Positions 34,294 to 42,172 of a DNA stretch of 64,000 bases are shown here, piece after piece. The stretch comes from JANJUB01 sp964586225 (GTDB lineage: Bacteria > Armatimonadota > Fimbriimonadia > Fimbriimonadales > Fimbriimonadaceae). The notes below the pieces were generated by a model that was given only the letters and a program-made list of their open reading frames with translations, had not been told where the DNA came from and did no database searches. The first letter of the stretch is position 1, and each line of letters begins with the position of its first letter. A program made the position numbers and the translations under genes. The stretch lies in NCBI GenBank assembly GCA_964586225.1, contig CAZPHD010000012.1:1-64000 (forward strand), read 5' to 3'.

Positions 34294-34626
34294 TCATATC
34301 GAATGTGGCCGAGCCGGGCCGGACATGGCGACTCCGAGGGGAATCGCAAGTCGCCGTAGGCTGACTGGAAAGGAACACCTAACTGCAAGATAGTGGAAGA
34401 AGAAGACCGCGCGGAGTTTGCCTGAATCTCCATGTTCAATGACTTGCTCGTCATACACCGTCTGCCAGTTCGAGCGATCCACGTTCGCATCAGGCTGAGT
34501 GATGGAGCCCCAATCGATGGAATCGAAGCTGGTGGTGAGTTCCACTTCGATGAGCCACACCGGCTGGTTGGCTTCGACGGGGTACACACCTACCACGGTG
34601 ACGGGTGGAGCGTCGAGCTTGACCAT
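34294..34626 (-). CDS. Small unknown protein
   Basis: 110 residues, beta-rich start (VVGVYPVEANQPVWLIEVEL, a pattern seen in many small uncharacterised proteins). Follows the 34636-34992 gene by 9 nt on the same strand, supporting co-transcription and this frame. An overlapping shorter frame on the same strand is rejected because it has no such spacing. Confidence 0.5.
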   Translation of the reverse strand: MVKLDAPPVTVVGVYPVEANQPVWLIEVELTTSFDSIDWGSITQPDANVDRSNWQTVYDEQVIEHGDSGKLRAVFFFHYLAVRCSFPVSLRRLAIPLGVAMSGPARPHSI

Positions 34627-34635
34627 CAGTCGGAC

Positions 34636-34992
34636 CTATTCGCCGAGCACTACCTCACGCTCCTGCGAGCCCGGTCCGCCCCTACGAATGACCACCTTGG
34701 CACCGACACACAATGGGTACGCTCGAAGCGGCGCTTCGATGGCGGCGAACAGCGCTTCAGCATCCGGGCCATACATGTAAAGCGTGACCACTCCCGGCCC
34801 GAACTCGTTGCCGTCATATTCTCCGACCTCGGCGGCCTCGATCGCTTCGCCAAGCTCATCTTCGAGCGTCGAAAGGTCGTATTCCTCGTAGACCTGGTCG
34901 GGCAATCCCTGGGCATCTAGATACACGATGACGGCCTGATCGTTGGTTGCGGGTGCTGACTTCTTTCCGAAAAGGCGCGCGAAAATGCTCAT
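34636..34992 (-). CDS. Small conserved-type protein, unknown function
   Basis: 118 residues. Acidic alpha/beta protein with the characteristic stretch VVTLYMYGPDAEALFAAIEA then PLCVGAKVVIRRGG, known from many uncharacterised bacterial proteins. Probably cytoplasmic. A TATAGT box lies 8 nt before the ATG. Confidence 0.65.
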   Translation of the reverse strand: MSIFARLFGKKSAPATNDQAVIVYLDAQGLPDQVYEEYDLSTLEDELGEAIEAAEVGEYDGNEFGPGVVTLYMYGPDAEALFAAIEAPLRAYPLCVGAKVVIRRGGPGSQEREVVLGE

Positions 34993-35064
34993 ATCGAGGC
35001 ACTATACCGTCTATGTTCATCGTAACGGCGGTGCGTCAATGAGTTTGAATCAAGCCACTTGAGA

Positions 35065-35070
35065 TAGCAT
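35065..35070 (+). promoter_or_regulatory. -10 box TAGCAT, 6 nt before GTG at 35077
   Basis: TAGCAT ends 6 nt before the GTG start; it supports GTG 35077 as the true start and a leaderless mRNA. Confidence 0.45.
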
Positions 35071-35076
35071 GACACC

Positions 35077-36057
35077 GTGAAGCACGAGCGAATCCACATC
35101 GCGCTGAAGTCACCGGTGAAGTCTCTGTGCTGGTTCGGAGAAGACTTAGCGGATTTGGCCAGTGGCGGGGTTGTGTACAACCTCAATGGAGACAATGTGA
35201 GTTCCTTTTGGAACTGGACCTATCGGTTTGATGCCGCCGTGCTTGCGCTAAGTGGTCGGTTTGCGGTCATCTATGAGCGACTGGGCACCAAAGGTCTCGT
35301 GCTTGATCGCGGAAAGCTCGTGCGCGAGGTCAATCGCAGCTACTACCACGCTGGCGTCTACGAGTATCCCGTTGTGCTCATTGAGCACTCCGATGGGCGC
35401 ACGCTCATTGCCCATTGTCCCGACGAGTACAACCGCATCGAGATCGAAGATGCTCAAACGGGCGAACGTCTCACGGACCATGCCGATCGGGAGCCTGATG
35501 ATATGTTTCACTCTCGATTGGCTGTGAGTCCAGGCGGCACCAGGCTCCTAAGTGCGGGATGGAGATGGCACCCTGTCGACGCCGTTTCTACCTGGTCCAT
35601 CGCTGACGCCTTAAGTGATGGCCGGACGCTTGACACGTTCGGACCGCCTGAGAGCGCAGATGTCCTGGACATCGGGAGCGCGACGTTCATGGACGATGAC
35701 CGGATTCTCGTCAGCGCTGACGAGAAAGCTCTCAAGAGCGCGTCTTTCGCGCCGGGAAGCCTCGGAGTGTACAACTTAGCGACGCTTGGGTTCGAGAGCG
35801 TTGTAAGCGTCGAGGAGACGATCGGCAACATGATGGGGCTCGGCGAAGGTCTTGCGGTTGGCTTCTGCGAGTCGCCCAAGGTGTTCGACATCACCACGGG
35901 CCAGGTTGTTCATCGTTGGCCGGACATCAGTTCCGGGACCAAAACGAGTAGCATCATCCACCACTTGAAGGGTTTACCTACGGTGGCATGCGACCCGGCG
36001 GGGCGGCGGTTCGCCGTCGCATCCGAAACAGGAATCGATGTGGTTCTGCTCTTATGA
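35077..36057 (+). CDS. WD40/YVTN-like beta-propeller protein
   Basis: 326 residues with repeated four-strand units (for example RLAVSPGGTRLLSAGWRW and DPAGRRFAVASETGIDVVLL), as in bacterial propeller scaffolds. No signal peptide, so probably cytoplasmic. Partner unknown. Starts with GTG at 35077 behind a TAGCAT box; convergent with the DUF1963 gene (5-nt gap). Confidence 0.65.
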   Translation: MKHERIHIALKSPVKSLCWFGEDLADLASGGVVYNLNGDNVSSFWNWTYRFDAAVLALSGRFAVIYERLGTKGLVLDRGKLVREVNRSYYHAGVYEYPVVLIEHSDGRTLIAHCPDEYNRIEIEDAQTGERLTDHADREPDDMFHSRLAVSPGGTRLLSAGWRWHPVDAVSTWSIADALSDGRTLDTFGPPESADVLDIGSATFMDDDRILVSADEKALKSASFAPGSLGVYNLATLGFESVVSVEETIGNMMGLGEGLAVGFCESPKVFDITTGQVVHRWPDISSGTKTSSIIHHLKGLPTVACDPAGRRFAVASETGIDVVLLL

Positions 36058-36061
36058 GGCA

Positions 36062-36880
36062 TCAGGTGCACTGCAGTGAGAGCCACACGTTGCTGAAATC
36101 ACCAGCGCGGGCCTGTTCTTCCTCGACCCAAAAATAGATGATGCCCCAGTCGCCCCATGAGAAGCCGAGGTAGTCATCTGAGTCGATTTGAAACAGCAGT
36201 CGCCAATTCTGCGCCCCCGATTTGAGCGAAGCGGCGCGGGGATCGTTGTGGCGATACCCGTGACTAGCAAGCTGGCACTCAAGTTCCATATTGTCGTTTT
36301 GAATGGGCGACGGGTAGCCCGCGATCTGGTGCTTGGGCAAGCCTTCAAACGGGGATTCCATCAGGTCGACGTACGCATCGTCTTCATCATCCTCAAGCGA
36401 CAGCGCGACCGCTTCATCGCGCTCGTAGGATGGATAACTCTCAATCCGCCGCAACCCAATCGGTCGGAACGGCACCGGCGAGCCCGGCTCTGGTTCGGCG
36501 TCCGCGTCGGGCACGTGCAGGACCGCCCACCCGCCACGGTCATTGGGCTCAAAACCCCACGGCTGCTCCTCCATGTCGTAGAAGAACAGCAGCGCGCCTT
36601 CCCGCGGGAGCCAGTCGATCTCGAGCGCGTGATGCACCTCGGGTAGCGAGATACGTGCTAGGAACTCCCACTGCCGCCCGTTGCTTTGCGGCCAGGCGAC
36701 GCCGTCGGGCAACCCGGGATTACCGCCAAAGTGCGACCGACCGCCGGATCGTTGCGTGGTCACGTGAATCGCCGGCTTCGTGATGCCGCTCGCGAGGGCC
36801 TTGAGATCGCGCATGGGCCTCTCCGGGGCGGGCGGCTTCGAGGGTGGTTGCTTGAACTTATCGAAGAGTTTCTTGAACAT
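36062..36880 (-). CDS. DUF1963 (YwqG-like) family protein
   Basis: 272 residues. GNPGLPDGVAWP, LPREGALLFFYDM and GDWGIIYFWVEEEQA are the conserved landmarks of DUF1963. Members are cytoplasmic; some occur as immunity-type proteins, but no toxin is seen here. The gene starts inside the 3' end of the broken hydrolase gene (23-nt overlap), so it was probably coupled to it. Confidence 0.75.
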   Translation of the reverse strand: MFKKLFDKFKQPPSKPPAPERPMRDLKALASGITKPAIHVTTQRSGGRSHFGGNPGLPDGVAWPQSNGRQWEFLARISLPEVHHALEIDWLPREGALLFFYDMEEQPWGFEPNDRGGWAVLHVPDADAEPEPGSPVPFRPIGLRRIESYPSYERDEAVALSLEDDEDDAYVDLMESPFEGLPKHQIAGYPSPIQNDNMELECQLASHGYRHNDPRAASLKSGAQNWRLLFQIDSDDYLGFSWGDWGIIYFWVEEEQARAGDFSNVWLSLQCT

Positions 36881-37760
36881 GAGGTACCTGTGTCAAAGCG
36901 AACTTCGTTACCCTACCCGATAGCCACGCCTGGAATTCGGGCGTCGTCGGCGGGCAGTGCTTACAGCCCGGGATCACCTCAACCTCCGCATTCGGGAGCA
37001 CCGAACGCACCCGCGATACCACGGCCTCGCCGGGGAAGGAGATGTCTTCCGCCGCTCAAAGCACCATCAGCGGCATCGTCAGGCGTTGCAGGTCGGCATC
37101 CGTTGCCAGCGGTGGTATTCGAGGATCGAAGGGCATATCCCGCAGGCTCTCCCCCATGTAACCAGCCCAGTCGCTATCCCAAGTGGTCAACAGAGGATCA
37201 AGGAACCGGCGCAAGCTTGCCTCCGAACCGGACATCCGATAGCGAAGCATCGGCAGGGCCATCTGCGTGAGTCCTTTCCAGTGCGATCCATTTGCGATGC
37301 CCGCCGGAACGAGGAGCGCCAACCGCCGAACCCGCCCGGGCGAGGACGAAGCCACGAGTCGCGCGACGAATCCGCCCCAACTGACGCCGAACAGGTTCAC
37401 CTGATCGACTCCCAACCCGTCCAGCACCTCGAACAGCCAGCGGGCGTGGGAATCATCCGTTAGGGGTAGTCGAACTTGGGGCCCCCGCACGGACTGTCCC
37501 GGTAGGTCCGGCGCGATGATCCGAAACTCGCTGAACAGGGGTCCGAGTTCCGACAGCAGATGCGCGGCTCCGGTGCGCATGGCATGCAAACACACGAGCG
37601 GCGGCGCATCTTCAGGCCCACCGATCAAGGCGTGACTCAATCCGATCGAAGTCGAGACCTCCCGACTCTCCACCTGCGCGGGGATGCGCGCGAGAAACTT
37701 CTCGTACCAGCCTTCCAGACGAGCGCGGCCCTCATTAGTCTTCCAGTTCACGGGTGCCAT
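36858..37760 (-). pseudogene. Alpha/beta hydrolase interrupted by an in-frame TGA
   Basis: The frame encodes an alpha/beta hydrolase: VCLHAMRTGAAHLLSEL, the nucleophile elbow GVSWGG and the PDLPGQS segment are all in the first 235 residues. A TGA at 37056-37058 interrupts it right after PLMVL. Beyond it the same frame continues for 65 codons (AAEDISFPGEAVVSRVRSVL, then IPGCKHCPPTTPEF) with the acid and the catalytic histidine region, to a TAA at 36858. Restoring one codon gives a normal 300-residue protein. Either a point mutation, an assembly error, or read-through. An alternative start is 37790. Confidence 0.75.
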
Positions 37761-37819
37761 CAGTTTCAATGCTACCAAGGGTGGTGTCATGGGGTCGGAA
37801 TGGGCATGAAGGGGACCGA

Positions 37820-37852
37820 GCGTTACAACTGCGTTACAACCGCGTTACAACC
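37820..37852 (+). promoter_or_regulatory. Three 11-bp direct repeats GCGTTACAAC(T/C)
   Basis: GCGTTACAACT, GCGTTACAACC and GCGTTACAACC follow head to tail with an 11-bp period, close to one turn of DNA. They end 24 nt before the -10 box of the following secreted-protein gene, where an activator would bind. Confidence 0.6.
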
Positions 37853-37876
37853 GGAGGGTTGGTCAGTTTTCTCCCC

Positions 37877-37882
37877 TATACT
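37877..37882 (+). promoter_or_regulatory. -10 box TATACT, 6 nt before ATG at 37889
   Basis: TATACT (five of six consensus) ends 6 nt before the start codon and fixes ATG 37889 as the likely start. Confidence 0.55.
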
Positions 37883-37888
37883 CACCTC

Positions 37889-39997
37889 ATGAAGCACGTT
37901 TGCCGTCTCGCTCTGGCACTGATGAGCGCCTGCCTGACCGTTTTGTCTGTGGCACAGCCCCTGATGTGGTTCCACGATTACAAGCACCGAGCGAACTCGA
38001 AGATCACAAGGGATTACGGTGGAAGTCTGTATTACGTGTCGGTAGAGCCCACGACCCGGGGTTGGACGATGATCACAGACAAGTTCACGCCCGGCGGGGA
38101 AAAGGTCTGGTCAAGAGAATTCGGCAACGGGCGTCCAGATACCGAGACGTTCCACGTTGCGTCGGTCACTGCCGATGCGAACCATGTCTACGCGGTCGCA
38201 AACCGTCGGCTGAACGACGAGACCGGCGCCATTGCGGGTAGCTACCTGGTGGCCATTCGCGGCACGAATGGCAACTACGATCTCAACCATCAGGGCGAAG
38301 GCCAGGCATTTGCGAACGTTGCGGTCTCAAGCAACCATCTCGCCCTTCTGTCGCAGAACGTGGCTACCGGAGTCGCGAGTGTCACGTTCTTTCAGACAGG
38401 CACCTGGACGAATATGGGGACGGTCAATCTGGGCGTCGTGGCCAGCGTCGCCGAGGTCAGGCTCGATGTAGCCGGCAACGCGTACGTCGCGGCGAGCAAC
38501 ACCAACGGCACCGTGCAGATCTCAAAGTGCTCGGCGGCAGGCGGCATCGCATTTCAGACCACGCTTGATGCTCCCAATCCTCGCGTGGGTGAGAAGCTCG
38601 TGCGCTTAGAGGTCGATACGGTTGCGGGGAGAGCCTATGCACTTGGGACGGTCGCGTATTCGCCGACCGATCAAGATGTGATGTTGTACGTCGTGAATTC
38701 CGTTACCGGAGCCCAAGTCGGCATTCAAAGCATTCGCTCCTCGACTGCGGACGACTTCCCAGGTGATCTGAGCGTGGTTCCGGGTAGCGGTGGCGTGATC
38801 GCCAGTGCCTACACGCCTGCGACCGAAACTACGGTCGTCGCGCGGCGCTCCACGACGTCGGCCGCCGTATGGTCCGTGAACATCAACGGAACTCCCGCCG
38901 GGGCCGGCCGCTTGCATGGCACCGACGCGGATGGTCAACTTGTTGTGATGAGTCCGGTCTCGGCCAGCGTCGTCGCGATGGACCGCATTGATCGGGTGAC
39001 CGGATCCACGCTCGGACGTGAGACCTTCTCGCTCGGGACAGACGCGAAGGCCAGGCAGTTCATCACCTCGGCCGGTTCCTACTTCGTGAGTTCAGAGTAT
39101 CGGACCTACGTTCCCCAGGCTTGGGTAGCTCGGTTCCAACGCCTTCAGTCGTCGCGGCTCAGCTTCACGGATAACAACCGCCCCGGAGGAGAAACGGTTT
39201 ATGGCAGTATCCATCGAACCCCGACGACCACCGTGGAGGAGACTTGGACCATTACGAGTGGTAATCCGGCGGTGGCGTCGGTGCCAGCGACGGTCAACGT
39301 CCCGATTGGCGTCCAGACCTTCAACTTTCCGATTGTGCTTTCCCCGGTGTCGGTGAACACGAATGTGAGCATCAACATCCGCTACGCGGGATTTGCCGAT
39401 CAACAGACGCTGACGGTGGTTCCGCCCGTGCTTTGGCAGCTCCGGGCCATTCCCGCAGTGGTCGTCGGCGGCGTACCGACGGTCGCATTTGCCGAACTCG
39501 TTGGCGATGCCCCAACGGGTGGACTGACGGTTGTTCTTTCGAGCAACAAGCCAGCGGTCGCGTCGGTGCCCGGCACGGGAGTTGTTCCCGAAGGTGCCGA
39601 CTCTGCCCAGTTCCCGGTGACGACGTATGCGGTGAACTCAAACCAGGGGGTCGTGCTCTCTGCAACAACGGGTGCGGTGACGAAGACGGCTTTCATGGCG
39701 GTGAACGCTCCCTCGCTCACCAGTATCGCCGTGAATCCGGGAACTTTGAAGGGTGGGGTCACGGGCAGCTTGACGCTTAACCTCAACGGCATCGCGCCGA
39801 CGGGCGGATTCAGCATCGTGCTCTTCTCGGGACTGCCCGCAACGGTAACGCTACCCGCATCGGCCAGCGTTTCGGCCGGCCAGACCACACGAAACATCTC
39901 GATGCCCACGGCCGCCGTAACAGCCACGACCCAAGTGACGATCTTCGCCACGCGTAGCGGCATCTATAAGACCGCGACGGTTACGGTGACGCCATGA
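37889..39997 (+). CDS. Large secreted propeller-plus-Ig-like protein A
   Basis: 702 residues. Signal peptide 1-22 (ending LSVAQ), a beta-propeller-like N-terminal region to about 420, then about three Ig-like/BIG-type repeats, ending in SGIYKTATVTVTP. It is a paralogue of the next gene. Probably an extracellular or surface protein; no catalytic motif is visible and no anchor signal was identified. Regulation may use the three 11-bp repeats upstream. Confidence 0.7.
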   Translation: MKHVCRLALALMSACLTVLSVAQPLMWFHDYKHRANSKITRDYGGSLYYVSVEPTTRGWTMITDKFTPGGEKVWSREFGNGRPDTETFHVASVTADANHVYAVANRRLNDETGAIAGSYLVAIRGTNGNYDLNHQGEGQAFANVAVSSNHLALLSQNVATGVASVTFFQTGTWTNMGTVNLGVVASVAEVRLDVAGNAYVAASNTNGTVQISKCSAAGGIAFQTTLDAPNPRVGEKLVRLEVDTVAGRAYALGTVAYSPTDQDVMLYVVNSVTGAQVGIQSIRSSTADDFPGDLSVVPGSGGVIASAYTPATETTVVARRSTTSAAVWSVNINGTPAGAGRLHGTDADGQLVVMSPVSASVVAMDRIDRVTGSTLGRETFSLGTDAKARQFITSAGSYFVSSEYRTYVPQAWVARFQRLQSSRLSFTDNNRPGGETVYGSIHRTPTTTVEETWTITSGNPAVASVPATVNVPIGVQTFNFPIVLSPVSVNTNVSINIRYAGFADQQTLTVVPPVLWQLRAIPAVVVGGVPTVAFAELVGDAPTGGLTVVLSSNKPAVASVPGTGVVPEGADSAQFPVTTYAVNSNQGVVLSATTGAVTKTAFMAVNAPSLTSIAVNPGTLKGGVTGSLTLNLNGIAPTGGFSIVLFSGLPATVTLPASASVSAGQTTRNISMPTAAVTATTQVTIFATRSGIYKTATVTVTP

Positions 39998-40014
39998 ACA
40001 AACAAGGAACTACC

Positions 40015-42084
40015 ATGCATAAACTCGTTCTGACCATCATCGCCCTCGTGGCTTCGGCCATCGCTTCGGCCCTGCCGACAGTTTGGAGTCACTATTACGA
40101 CTCTGCCCGAGGTGGCAAGTTGATTCGCGATGCAAGTTCTAATCTTTACTTCGTGCGATCGGTCCCGACGTCGACCGGGCGAAGCTATGTCATTGAGAAG
40201 TTCAACGCCGCCGGGGTCAAGATCTGGGAGAACTCAGTCTGGGAGACAGGGCCGGTGGGCCTCCAGTTCGACATCAAGCAGCTCGCCGTTACGGCGACCG
40301 ACCTGTACGTTCTCAGCCAAGTCCGGCATGAAGGCGGAACGGGTGACGCAAATCAGAGCTGGATTCGACGCCATCCGCTGAACTCCGGCCATACGTTTGG
40401 ATCCTACGGAATTTTCTATGAGAACTTCGAGTCAATGGATCTTAACGAGTCTGAGGTCGTCGTCCACGGTCGTAAGCCAGAAAATGGTGAATCCTATATC
40501 TCCTACTCCGGGTTGGATCTGACCGCACCTAACCGCGTTTACCTTGGACCCACCGAACAGGCAGGTTTTGTCAAGATCGATCCTTCGGGGTTGACGTACG
40601 TCGCGACGACGCACCACGATCGACTGAAGATTTCGAAGTGCACGAGAATGGGCGGTTTGCTTCAGCAGATCGAGCTCAACTCAACGAGCCACTATTCGGA
40701 AGACGCGCTCGCCCTCGAGATTGATCCGGCCGCAAATCGTGCCTACGTGTTGATGCGGGGTGCCTACGGCCCGACCGACACGGATGTCATGCTCTATTAC
40801 GTCAACCTTGCGACGCTTACGCTGGCGGGAACCTACGCGGTGAGCAACACGGCGACATCGGAATGGGAAGCGGAACTCACCCTGTTGCCTAATGCGGGTG
40901 TCATCGCGAGCGCCGTGCTGTCGGGGCAGAATCAAACTCGGGTCATCCGGAGGAACACGACCGGAGGACTGGTTTGGGACAAGCTCTTTATTGTGCCGTT
41001 CTCGAACGAGCGGCACGTTCATGCGATTGGCCCCGATGGCAGCTTTCACATCGCAAGCTACCACTCCAATGCCTACAACGTCATCGTTCGATTCAACTCG
41101 AGCACAGGTGCGAGCATGGGGCAACTAACGATGAGCTTTCAATCGTTTCGGCCTCAAGACTTGTTCATTGACGCGGCCGGCAACTTCTTCGCAAACTTCG
41201 ACACCGTCAATGGCGCAGTAGTGATGAGGATACAGCCTGCCCAACTATCGTTCTCCGCCAACAACCTCACCGGCGGGGCGGCTGCGAATGGCGTGATCAC
41301 GCTGAGTGAACCCTCTGCGGTCGATCAGGTTTGGACGGTCGCAAGTTCTAATGCAAGCTTGGTTGGGGTACCAGCAAACGTGACCTTGACGGCGGGCAAC
41401 ACAAGTGCGAGCTTCCCTCTAACGATCGGCTCCGTCACAGCGATCACCAACGTAAGCATCAATGTTCGGCACAGCGGGTTCATCTCCCAGCAGAACTTGA
41501 CGCTTGTGCCGTCGATGATTCAATCCCTATCGATCTCGCCCAACGTGGTGATCGGGGGCGTCGGCACGACCGGCACGATTACCCTCTCGGGGACAGCCCC
41601 AGCTGGGGGTCGGCTTGTGAACCTCTCGAGCAACAAGACGAACGTGGCCACCGTTCCGGCAACCCGAACCGTTGCGGCGGGGGCGACCAGCGTGACGTTC
41701 CCAGTGACGACGTTTGGCGTCAATACAAATCAGGGCGCGGTGATCACGGCGACGACCGGGGCCGTGTCCAAAACTGCGTTCTTTGCGGTCAACGCGCCGT
41801 CGCTGACGTCGATCTCGTTGAACCCGACAACCCTCAAGGGCGGGGTGACTGGGTCGCTGATTCTGAACATCAGCGGGATCGCGCCGGTTGGTGGGTTCTC
41901 GATTGTGCTCGTTTCTGGTGCGCCGGGCATCGTGTTCTTGTCGGCCTCGGCTTCGGTAACGGCGGGGCTCACGTCCCGAACGGTCAGCGTGCCGACCGCG
42001 CCGGTAACGTCAACAACGAACGTGATGGTCTTCGCGACCCGAAGTGGGATCTATAAGACGGCAACGTTGACGGTCACGCCCTAG
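40015..42084 (+). CDS. Large secreted propeller-plus-Ig-like protein B
   Basis: 689 residues, paralogous to the preceding protein along its whole length, with near-identical C-terminal Ig-like repeats (LKGGVTGSL, GIAPVGGFSIVL, SGIYKTATLTVTP). The signal peptide begins MHKLVLTIIALVASAIASA. ATG 40015 is chosen for the AAGGA 6 nt upstream; an ATG at 39994 overlaps the upstream stop. The pair forms an operon and probably arose by tandem duplication. Function unknown, presumably surface. Confidence 0.7.
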   Translation: MHKLVLTIIALVASAIASALPTVWSHYYDSARGGKLIRDASSNLYFVRSVPTSTGRSYVIEKFNAAGVKIWENSVWETGPVGLQFDIKQLAVTATDLYVLSQVRHEGGTGDANQSWIRRHPLNSGHTFGSYGIFYENFESMDLNESEVVVHGRKPENGESYISYSGLDLTAPNRVYLGPTEQAGFVKIDPSGLTYVATTHHDRLKISKCTRMGGLLQQIELNSTSHYSEDALALEIDPAANRAYVLMRGAYGPTDTDVMLYYVNLATLTLAGTYAVSNTATSEWEAELTLLPNAGVIASAVLSGQNQTRVIRRNTTGGLVWDKLFIVPFSNERHVHAIGPDGSFHIASYHSNAYNVIVRFNSSTGASMGQLTMSFQSFRPQDLFIDAAGNFFANFDTVNGAVVMRIQPAQLSFSANNLTGGAAANGVITLSEPSAVDQVWTVASSNASLVGVPANVTLTAGNTSASFPLTIGSVTAITNVSINVRHSGFISQQNLTLVPSMIQSLSISPNVVIGGVGTTGTITLSGTAPAGGRLVNLSSNKTNVATVPATRTVAAGATSVTFPVTTFGVNTNQGAVITATTGAVSKTAFFAVNAPSLTSISLNPTTLKGGVTGSLILNISGIAPVGGFSIVLVSGAPGIVFLSASASVTAGLTSRTVSVPTAPVTSTTNVMVFATRSGIYKTATLTVTP

Positions 42085-42171
42085 GATTTCAGATTTGCTG
42101 AGTTCAGATTTCAGAATGGGAGTAGAGCGGTACAACCCATTCTGAAATCTGAAATCAGCAAGTCTGAAATC
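42085..42171. repeat. Long imperfect inverted repeat between convergent genes
   Basis: Arms of 36 nt (42085-42120 and 42136-42171) pair across a 15-nt loop. They are made of GATTTCAG/CTGAAATC units; GCTGA ... CAGAATGGG on the left pairs with CCCATTCTG ... TCAGC on the right. It occupies the whole space between the stops of the secreted protein B and PBP1A genes and could end transcription from both sides. Confidence 0.75.
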
Positions 42172-42172
42172 G

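Noticed and set aside
37056..37058. Selenocysteine codon
   Set aside because: The family has no Cys/Sec at this place, no SECIS-like hairpin was seen after the TGA, and TGA ends many genes here.
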